Shown here one piece after another: positions 57,826-64,000 of a stretch of DNA of 64,000 nt. The notes beneath the pieces were generated by a model, which did not search any database, was not told where the DNA came from, and was given only the letters and a program-made list of their open reading frames with translations. Position 1 is the stretch's first letter. Each line of letters begins with the position of its first letter. The position numbers and the translations under genes are program-made. Origin of the DNA: QWHO01 sp039809865 (GTDB lineage Bacteria > Vulcanimicrobiota > Xenobia > Xenobiales > QWHO01); NCBI GenBank assembly GCA_039809865.1, contig JBDHVW010000033.1:1-64000 (forward strand). Reading direction: 5' to 3'.

Positions 57826-59793
57826 GTGCTGCGCAAACAGACCGAGGTTCTGGAGATGATGGCGCGGGGCGCTCCCATGCGGGCCACGATGGAGCGGCTC
57901 ATGCGCGCCCTGGAAGCTCAACAGGAAGGCATGCTGTGCTCGCTGCTCCTTTACGAGGAGCGCTCGGGCGTGCTCAAACACGGAGCCGCGCCCAATCTGC
58001 CCGACAGCTACAACGCGGCCATCGACGGAATTCCGGCCGGCCCCCGGATGGGCTCCTGCGGAACCGCGGCCCATCGACGCGAGAGCGTTTACGTCGCGGA
58101 CATCGCCACCGATCCCCTCTGGGCCGACTTCCGGGACCTGGCTCTCCCCATGGGGGTACGAGCCTGTTGGTCCACTCCCATCTTCGACCCGGCGGGCGGC
58201 GTGCTGGGCACGTTCGCCATCTACACGCGCGAGCCCGGTCTGCCGGGTCCCGAGCACCTCGAGCTGATCGCCGCCGCCACTCATACGGCCTCCATCTGCC
58301 TGGCTCACTACCGCGCCGAGGAGGCGCTGCGCGACAAGACTTCGCGGCTCGACCTGGCGCTCACCGCCGCCGGAATGGGCGTCTGGGACTGGGTGCTGGA
58401 GACCGACCAGCTCTTCTGGTCCGAGCAAACCCGCTCCATCCTCGGGGTTCCGTTCCCCACCGACTTGAGTAGCTTCAACCGTCTGGTCCATCCCGACGAT
58501 CTGGCCGGTCTGCACCAGGCCGTCGCCGAGTGTATCGAGAAGCGCACCGACTACAACGCGCGTTTCCGCTTCTACCGCGGCGACGGCGCGCTGCGCTGGG
58601 CAGAGAACCAGGGTCGCGCCATCTACTCCGAGGAAGGCGTGCCCCTGAAGGTGACCGGTATCATCCGGGATGTCACCGAGAGCGTCGAGGCCGAGGAAGC
58701 GCGCGCTTCGCTGGAAGCCCAGCTACGCCAGGCGCAGAAGATGGAGGCGCTGGGCACTCTGGCGGGCGGCATCGCCCACGACTTCAACAACGCCCTGCAC
58801 GTGATGCTGGGCCACTGCGAGCTGGGGCTGCTCGAGGCGAACGGCTCGCTGGCCGACTCGTTGCGGCAGATCGACCAGGCGGGCAGGCGAGCCCAGCAGC
58901 TGGTTCGCCAGATCCTGACCATGAGCCGCCGTGAGGCTCCCAATCTCAAACCGCTCGCCCTGAGCGGAGTGGCCTCCTCGGGCGCCGCTCTGCTGCGTTC
59001 CGCCCTGCCCGCGCGGGTCGAGGTGCACTGCGTCGTCGACCCCGATCTGCCCCCTATCCTGGGCGACGAAAGCCTGCTGCAACAGGTGCTGCTGAACCTT
59101 GGCACCAATGCCTGGCAGGCCGACGCCGAGCGGATCACGCTGGGGGTCACGGCCGCACCCGAGGGCCAGGTCCTGTGCTTCTCGGACAATGGCTCCGGGA
59201 TGCCCACAGAAGTTCTGGAACGGGTCTTCGAGCCGTTCTTCACCACCAAACCGGCCGGCCAGGGAACCGGACTGGGGCTGTCGGCTGTGCACGGCATCGT
59301 CACCGGCCACGGCGGCTCGGTCGCGGTGGAGAGCGCGCCCGGTCAGGGCACGACCTTCCGGCTGACTTTTCCCTCCGCCCCCAGGGCCGCGGCGGCCCAA
59401 GGCCCGTCACCGGAAAAGCGCTCGGCCGGGGCCGGCGAGCTGGTCGTGGTCGTGGACGACCAGAGCGAGGTGCTGCACCTGGCCGACCGCATTCTGTCCC
59501 GGGCCGGCTACACCGTGCTGCCTTTCACCGCGCCCGACCAGGCCCTGGGTGCCCTGCGAACCTCTCTGGACGTCTCCCTGCTGGTGACCGACTACAACAT
59601 GCCGGGCATGAGCGGCCTGGAGCTCTGCCAGGCAGCCCACGAGCTGTATCCCCAGCTGCGGATGATCCTGTGCTCGGGCTACCTCACCCTGGAGATCAAG
59701 GCCGCGGCCCGCGCCGCCGGTGTAGGGGCGTTCGTGGACAAGCCGTTCACGGCCGACATGCTGGTCGAGGCCGTGGCGGAGATGATCTTCTAG
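57826..59793 (+). CDS. Soluble GAF-PAS hybrid histidine kinase
   Basis: GTG at 57826 gives 655 residues; the frame is open upstream to 57718, but that part overlaps the neighbour and does not look domain-like. Domains in order: GAF (about 15-165, MGSCGTAAHRRESVYVADIA), PAS (about 170-300), HisKA with H318 in GGIAHDFNNALHVM, ATPase (LLNLGTNAWQAD, SDNGSGMP, FEPFFTTKPAGQGTGLGL) and a receiver with D589 in LLVTDYNMPGMSG and Lys in FVDKPF. No membrane helix is present, so it senses a cytoplasmic signal. The output partner is not encoded next to it. Confidence 0.9.
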   Translation: MLRKQTEVLEMMARGAPMRATMERLMRALEAQQEGMLCSLLLYEERSGVLKHGAAPNLPDSYNAAIDGIPAGPRMGSCGTAAHRRESVYVADIATDPLWADFRDLALPMGVRACWSTPIFDPAGGVLGTFAIYTREPGLPGPEHLELIAAATHTASICLAHYRAEEALRDKTSRLDLALTAAGMGVWDWVLETDQLFWSEQTRSILGVPFPTDLSSFNRLVHPDDLAGLHQAVAECIEKRTDYNARFRFYRGDGALRWAENQGRAIYSEEGVPLKVTGIIRDVTESVEAEEARASLEAQLRQAQKMEALGTLAGGIAHDFNNALHVMLGHCELGLLEANGSLADSLRQIDQAGRRAQQLVRQILTMSRREAPNLKPLALSGVASSGAALLRSALPARVEVHCVVDPDLPPILGDESLLQQVLLNLGTNAWQADAERITLGVTAAPEGQVLCFSDNGSGMPTEVLERVFEPFFTTKPAGQGTGLGLSAVHGIVTGHGGSVAVESAPGQGTTFRLTFPSAPRAAAAQGPSPEKRSAGAGELVVVVDDQSEVLHLADRILSRAGYTVLPFTAPDQALGALRTSLDVSLLVTDYNMPGMSGLELCQAAHELYPQLRMILCSGYLTLEIKAAARAAGVGAFVDKPFTADMLVEAVAEMIF

Positions 59794-59957
59794 CTCAACT
59801 CCGAGAACTCGTGGGTGCAGCCCTCTCCGGTGCACTCGTAGCGGACCTCGAACTCGGTATCGCTGGCCGGCGTGGATGGATTGCCGTGGGTCCAACCGGC
59901 CCAGGCCACCCGCATGGGTGCGCCGCAGACCGCGCAAAGATTCGGTTTTTTCTGCAT
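59790..59957 (-). CDS. 55-residue zinc-ribbon protein
   Basis: A short frame from ATG 59957 to TAG 59790 encodes MQKKPNLCAVCGAPMRVAW with a second Cys pair (CTGEGC) near the end, so four cysteines are placed like a small zinc ribbon. Its stop overlaps the stop of the hybrid kinase gene (convergent). It lies 23 bases after the end of the beta-propeller gene and is probably co-transcribed with it. GGAG stands close to the ATG. Confidence 0.6.
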   Translation of the reverse strand: MQKKPNLCAVCGAPMRVAWAGWTHGNPSTPASDTEFEVRYECTGEGCTHEFSELS

Positions 59958-59980
59958 GGCTCCAGTCTAGCGGAGCGCGC

Positions 59981-61534
59981 TCATGAGATCGGTGACAGAT
60001 GGTACCGATGCAGGTGCCCGTCCGCGGTGGCGAGCAGAAAATCTTCCTCGTCCAGGGCGGCGACGGCCGCGGCGTTCTCGCACGGGAGAGCTGCCAGCTG
60101 CACACCCTCACCCAGCGCCACCAGCCGGGCCAGGCCGTCGTGCAGGGCCAGCGCGCGGGCTCCCGCGGGCGAGATCGCCAGGCCGCTGGAGACGCAGGGA
60201 GTCAGGTCCAGGGCGGCGCCCGTGAGCAGATTCCAGCGGCCGATCAGCGTCTGGGTCCAGGCGACCAGAAACTCGCCCCGCACCGCCTGCCGGTCGGGCA
60301 TGAAGGTGGCGTAGTAGGTTTGCTCGGTGACTCCGTCGTCGAAACGCGCTCGGCGCAGGCCTCCTTCGGGCACGGCCAGCAGCGCGGAGTCGCCCTCCAG
60401 CACCAGCTTGGGCGCGACCAGGTCGGTCCGGCCCTCGAGGGAGCCGTCGCTCTGCAGCGTCCAGGTGGGGTAGACCAGCAGCTTGCCGAAGACCAGCCGG
60501 CGGTCGACCACCGAGGCGAAGTTTCGGGCGGGGGCGCGGCCCACCGCGTGCCCCGAGGCCAGGTCGAGCACTACCAGCTCGCTGTTGGTCACCCAGCCCG
60601 CCAGCTCGCCCGTCTGTGACACGCTCAACTTGCCGAGGCCGCCCTCGGAGACGTGGCGCGCGAGCTCCCGGCCCTCCAAAGTGCGGACGGTCAGGCCCAG
60701 GCTGCCGCTCAGCAGCAGGCGATCGCCCGCCACCAGCATCTCCTCCACGGGAGCCACCCGCCACATGCGCTCGGTTCCCCGCCACAGCTCGAGACCGTGC
60801 CGGGCGTACAGGCAGAAGTGCCCGGCCAGCGAGACCCCCGGACCAAACCACACGCCGGCCTGGCAGCGAGCCACGGGCTGCTCGGCCAGATAGGGCTCGG
60901 GAACGCTCTCCTCCAGGATTCCCTCGTGAAAACGGCAGAGTCCGTGGACGCCGCTGGCCACCACCCGGTCGCCCAGGTAGGCCACCACGGTGCACTCGGG
61001 AGCCTCCACCCGCCAGAGGGGCGCGCCGTCGCGACTCCAGGCCTCCACGCTGCCGGTTCGAGCCACCGCCAGTTGGGCACCGTCGTCCGAAAAGGCCAGC
61101 GCGGTGATCGGGGCACCCGCCTCGCTGCTCCAGAGGTCCCCGCCTTCGAGGCTCCACAGGGTGAGGACGCCGTCTCCCCCACTGGCAAAGGTGTTGCCGT
61201 CGGCGATAGCCACCGCGCTCGTCCGCTGGTGGGCCTCGAACTCGCTGGCCAGGCCCCAGCCATGCTCCTGGCGCGCATAGACCCGCAGGGTGAACCACTC
61301 GTCCTCGGCGTCGCTGCCGGCCAGCAGCCAGCTCGAATCGGGCGCGACCGCCAGGCAGGTGATGGGGGCGATGCCCGCCCGCAGGCGGGCGATCTCCTTG
61401 CGGGTCAGCGCCTGCTGCAGCAGCACCTCGTTGTGCTCGGCCAGGGCGAGCCACTCGCCGCTGGGGGCCAGCACCGCCGGAGGGGGCGCCTCGGCCGAGA
61501 AGAGTTGCCAGGACTGAACGAGCTCGAGCTTCAC
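59981..61534 (-). CDS. Cytoplasmic beta-propeller protein
   Basis: The 517-residue protein (ATG 61534) has no signal peptide. It contains many WD40-like strands such as ITCLAVAPDSSWLLAGSD, SGGDGVLTLWSLEGGD, ITALAFSDDGAQLAVARTG and FLLATADGHLHRYHLS, spread over two propellers' worth of sequence. Such proteins are interaction platforms. It is followed by a small zinc-ribbon gene and preceded by a small acidic protein gene on the same strand. Confidence 0.82.
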   Translation of the reverse strand: MKLELVQSWQLFSAEAPPPAVLAPSGEWLALAEHNEVLLQQALTRKEIARLRAGIAPITCLAVAPDSSWLLAGSDAEDEWFTLRVYARQEHGWGLASEFEAHQRTSAVAIADGNTFASGGDGVLTLWSLEGGDLWSSEAGAPITALAFSDDGAQLAVARTGSVEAWSRDGAPLWRVEAPECTVVAYLGDRVVASGVHGLCRFHEGILEESVPEPYLAEQPVARCQAGVWFGPGVSLAGHFCLYARHGLELWRGTERMWRVAPVEEMLVAGDRLLLSGSLGLTVRTLEGRELARHVSEGGLGKLSVSQTGELAGWVTNSELVVLDLASGHAVGRAPARNFASVVDRRLVFGKLLVYPTWTLQSDGSLEGRTDLVAPKLVLEGDSALLAVPEGGLRRARFDDGVTEQTYYATFMPDRQAVRGEFLVAWTQTLIGRWNLLTGAALDLTPCVSSGLAISPAGARALALHDGLARLVALGEGVQLAALPCENAAAVAALDEEDFLLATADGHLHRYHLSPIS

Positions 61535-61576
61535 GATGGAAACAGCGCTTCGCGCTCGAGATTTGAAGTCCCTTAA

Positions 61577-62098
61577 CTAGGCGACCCGGGCCCGGAAGTA
61601 GCGCAGGGTCTCCATCTCGATGAGGTGGGTCCCGTTGCGATCCTGAAAGTGGAAGACCAGCGCGGGCTCGTCCTGGTCGGGCATGCGAACCGAGCTTACC
61701 TGGGCGACCTTGGGGGCGTAGGCGCTGTTGGTATCCATCACCAGCACCGACTCGCCGCCCATCCGCTGATACAGCACCTTGCCGTCCGGAAGGCTGATCA
61801 ACAGGCTGCCGTCGGGACGCTCCTCCTGCACGACGCCGCTGAGGTGATTCTGCAGGCGAACGGTGCCGTTCTGATAACGGCGCAGGGAGCGCTCCTCATC
61901 GAGATATTCTTCTTCGTATTCAGAAAATCCATCATTCGTATTGACGGAACGATAGGAAACCGATACGCTTCCATAAGCAAAATTTCCGTTCTGGGGCTGC
62001 TCGCGCTCCTCTTCCTCGCTGTCGACTTGCCGCGCCAGGCGGGCTGCGAGATCTACCGTCTGCAATAGCGCAGCGAAGGGGTTCTTGGTAGCCGACAT
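61577..62098 (-). CDS. Hypothetical acidic protein
   Basis: ATG at 62098 has AAAGGAG nine bases upstream; the product has 173 residues. The middle is rich in Glu, Ser and Tyr (GFSEYEEEYLDEERSLRRYQ) and the C-terminal half contains beta-strand-like repeats (DGSLLISLPDGKVLYQRMGG) resembling a T-shaped 'NG' or DPG-like repeat. No signal peptide or membrane helix. It ends 43 bases before the beta-propeller gene. Family not recognised. Confidence 0.7.
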   Translation of the reverse strand: MSATKNPFAALLQTVDLAARLARQVDSEEEEREQPQNGNFAYGSVSVSYRSVNTNDGFSEYEEEYLDEERSLRRYQNGTVRLQNHLSGVVQEERPDGSLLISLPDGKVLYQRMGGESVLVMDTNSAYAPKVAQVSSVRMPDQDEPALVFHFQDRNGTHLIEMETLRYFRARVA

Positions 62099-62176
62099 CG
62101 GAGGCTGCTCCTTTCGTGAGCGGAAATCTTAATGATTTGTTCACGACCCCCCGCCGGGCTGTCTAGGGATCGGTTC

Positions 62177-63676
62177 TTAATAATTATCCTCGACCGACGA
62201 CCGGGGCAGCGTCAGCGTAACGCGGGTGCCGTTCTGGGCCTGGCTTTCGATCAGCAGCTGGCCGCCGTGCTGCTCGGCGATGGCCCGGCAGATGGCCAGG
62301 CCCAGCCCCGTCCCACCGCTCTGTCGGGCGCGCGAGGCGTCGGCGCGGTAGAAGCGCTGACCGAGATGGGCGAGGTGCTCGGGGGCGATGCCGCAGCCGG
62401 TATCCTCGACCACCACGCGGATTTGCTCGCTGTCCGAGCTGCTCGAGAGGCGCACCTCGCCCTCGGGAGGGGTGTACTTCAGGGCGTTGTCGAGCAGGTT
62501 GCGCAGCAGGCGGCGCAGGGCATCGGGGTCGGCCAGCAGCCACTCCTCGGGGCTCTGATCGCGCACCTCCAGGGTCCTGCCGGGAGCGGCGGAGAGCGCC
62601 TCGGCCACCGCCTCCTCGATCAGGTCGTGCAGCTTCACGGGCTCGGCGCGCAGCGTCTCGGGCTGCTCCGAGCGCGAGAGCAGGAGCAGGTCGCCGACCA
62701 GGCGCTCCATCCGCTCCACGGCCAGCTCCATGCGGTCGAGCGCCTGCACGCGCTGGTCACGCGCGTCGGGACGGGTTTCCAGCACGCGCATCATCTGGGT
62801 CATGCCCGAGAGGGCCGTCAGGGGTGTCTTCAGCTCGTGCGAGGCATCGGCCAGAAAGCGGCGCTGCGCCGTGAACGAGATCTGCAGCCGCTCGACCATC
62901 TGGTCGAAGGTGTGAGCCACCTCGTAGATCTCGTGGGCGCCCTCTCCCAGGCGAGTGCGGGCCCCGAAGTCGCCCGCGGCCACCTGCCGGGCGGTCTGGG
63001 CCAGCCGCTCCAGCGGCTCGGTCAGCACGCGCGCCAGCCGGATCGCCAGGGCCACCGTCACGCAGGCGATCACCAGCAGACCCACCGCCAGGAAGCTGGC
63101 GAACGAGTTCAGCACGTTCTCGCCGAAGTGCCAGGTGGTGGTCATCTGCAGAAAGCCGATCACGTGCCCCTCGCTCGCCAGGGGGATCAACAGCACCTGA
63201 CGGTCTCCCCGCTCGAGGTAGCTCAGGCGCAGGCTGACGCCCGAGCGCTCGCCCTCCAGGTAGCCTTCGGTGACCTTGAGCAGACCCGTCAGGTCGGGCA
63301 CGGAGGGCTGCTCGGCGGGGCCGGAGTCGCGCGCCACGATGCGTCCCTGCCGGTCGAGCACTTCGACGCGGTAGATGCCCCCGCTCAGGTCCTCGGCCAG
63401 ATCCGAGGCGTGGGCCATGAAATCGGGCCGGACGATCATCGGTTGAAAGCGGATACCTTCGAGCGAGCGCGGCTCGGCGTTGCCCAGCGGGCCCAGGTCG
63501 TGCAGGGTGGCGTGGACGTGGCTCTCCATGCGGGCCAGCCCGGTGAACCAGAGCAGGCTCTGCAACTCGGCGTAGAGCAGGCCTCCCCCGGCCAGCAAGA
63601 TGACGCCGAACACCGTCAGGAACGAGCCGGCGATGATCCAGCGCAGCGGGATGGCCCGCCGGCGCCGCTCAGCCAA
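62177..63676 (-). CDS. Sensor histidine kinase, OmpR-partner type
   Basis: TTG at 63676 overlaps the end of the response-regulator gene by eight bases; the product has 499 residues. Two membrane helices (residues about 13-35 and 190-215) flank an extracytoplasmic sensor domain, followed by HAMP (RLARVLTEPLERLAQTARQV), HisKA with H280 in DASHELKTPLTAL, and an ATPase domain (NLLDNALKYTPPEG, DTGCGI, GTGLGLAI). It pairs with the adjacent OmpR-type regulator. The signal is unknown. Confidence 0.92.
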   Translation of the reverse strand: MAERRRRAIPLRWIIAGSFLTVFGVILLAGGGLLYAELQSLLWFTGLARMESHVHATLHDLGPLGNAEPRSLEGIRFQPMIVRPDFMAHASDLAEDLSGGIYRVEVLDRQGRIVARDSGPAEQPSVPDLTGLLKVTEGYLEGERSGVSLRLSYLERGDRQVLLIPLASEGHVIGFLQMTTTWHFGENVLNSFASFLAVGLLVIACVTVALAIRLARVLTEPLERLAQTARQVAAGDFGARTRLGEGAHEIYEVAHTFDQMVERLQISFTAQRRFLADASHELKTPLTALSGMTQMMRVLETRPDARDQRVQALDRMELAVERMERLVGDLLLLSRSEQPETLRAEPVKLHDLIEEAVAEALSAAPGRTLEVRDQSPEEWLLADPDALRRLLRNLLDNALKYTPPEGEVRLSSSSDSEQIRVVVEDTGCGIAPEHLAHLGQRFYRADASRARQSGGTGLGLAICRAIAEQHGGQLLIESQAQNGTRVTLTLPRSSVEDNY

Positions 63677-64000
63677 GGGCGTAGCCGACGCCTCGCACGG
63701 TGCGAATCAGGCGCCGCTGCGCGTCGCCCAGCTTCTGGCGCAGGGCGCTGATGTGCACCTCCACCAGGTTGGTCTCCGCGTCCGACTGCCAGCCCCAGAG
63801 CTGGCGCAGGATCTGGTCGCGGCTGAAAACCTGCTGGGGACGGCGCAGCAAGAACTCCAGCAGCTCGTACTCGCGCAGCGTGAGGCGCAGCAACTGTCCC
63901 TTGTGAGTCACGGTGTGGGTCACCGGGTCGAGGACCAGCTCGCCGTAGCTGAGCCGAGGATTGCTCGGGACGTGGCGGCGCAGCAGCGCCTTGACCCGCG
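63669..64000 (-). CDS. OmpR-family response regulator (C-terminal part)
   Basis: The frame enters from the right edge, so the receiver domain is not in the window. Visible are the end of the linker (RVKALLRRHVPSNPRLSYGE) and the complete winged-helix DNA-binding domain: LTLREYELLEFLLRRPQQVF, SRDQILRQLWGW and VEVHISALRQKLGD, RTVRGVGY. The gene overlaps its cognate kinase gene, making a classical two-component operon. Confidence 0.92.
   Translation of the reverse strand, partial: RVKALLRRHVPSNPRLSYGELVLDPVTHTVTHKGQLLRLTLREYELLEFLLRRPQQVFSRDQILRQLWGWQSDAETNLVEVHISALRQKLGDAQRRLIRTVRGVGYALG

Overview
This window is GC-rich bacterial DNA packed with genes, most of them chromosomal housekeeping or signalling genes, and no phage, transposase, CRISPR, rRNA or tRNA was seen. 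The cell was probably diderm: a TolC-like outer-membrane factor, a periplasmic adaptor and an RND pump are encoded together. Ribosome binding sites of the AAGGAG/GGAGG type alternate with genes that have a TANNNT -10 box only 6-9 bases before the start codon, which suggests that leaderless mRNAs are common. GTG and TTG starts and 4-base stop/start overlaps are frequent. Synthesis of the deazaflavin FO, large TPR proteins, a PknB-type kinase and heptameric tandem repeats between genes point to a little-studied phylum (for example the Eremiobacterota/Xenobia area or Armatimonadota). This placement is inference and was not tested.

Region 1 (1-10.2 kb): the acidic start of an unidentified protein behind a sigma-70-type promoter; a large repeat protein with C-terminal ankyrins; small secreted proteins including a Tyr/Asn/Gly-rich one; rlmN overlapping an FhaA-like FHA gene; a duplicated intergenic repeat and a decayed gene; a DacB-type D-Ala-D-Ala peptidase with an altered KTG box.

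Region 2 (10.2-23.7 kb, almost all minus strand): two sensor kinases, fmt, def, a secreted Pro/Thr-tailed protein, priA, a SPOR protein, a 1154-residue Ser/Thr kinase with a long TPR array, and metK with its promoter and terminator. Upstream of metK, a strong isolated terminator closes a stretch without an ORF that may encode a small RNA.

Region 3 (23.7-37.6 kb): a methyltransferase, a PilT-type ATPase, a phosphatase-like protein lacking its catalytic cysteine, a TPR protein, a beta-propeller, a lipase-like hydrolase, and the operon ribD-ribA-cofG-cofH, which makes the flavin precursor and turns it into FO. Then follow a sugar-dehydrogenase-like propeller, a PH-like membrane protein and an orphan ATP-grasp ligase.

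Region 4 (37.6-45.3 kb) is the most interesting. A plus-strand pair encodes a cupin-MetRS didomain enzyme overlapping a glycine/D-amino-acid-oxidase-like flavoenzyme. This matches the architecture of known hydrazine synthetase cassettes (Spb40 of s56-p1, Tri28 of triacsin). A nearby minus-strand operon holds an acyl-CoA-dehydrogenase-like flavoprotein and a small cupin, and a Gly-Lys-X repeat protein lies between them.

Region 5 (45.3-64 kb): a six-gene operon tetR-tolC-adaptor-RND-CHAT-M48 with a palindromic operator over the tetR start; a CarH-like B12 regulator diverging from an H-NOX-fold protein that lacks the heme-ligating histidine; a hybrid GAF/PAS kinase; a beta-propeller and a small zinc-ribbon gene; and an OmpR-type two-component pair cut by the right edge.
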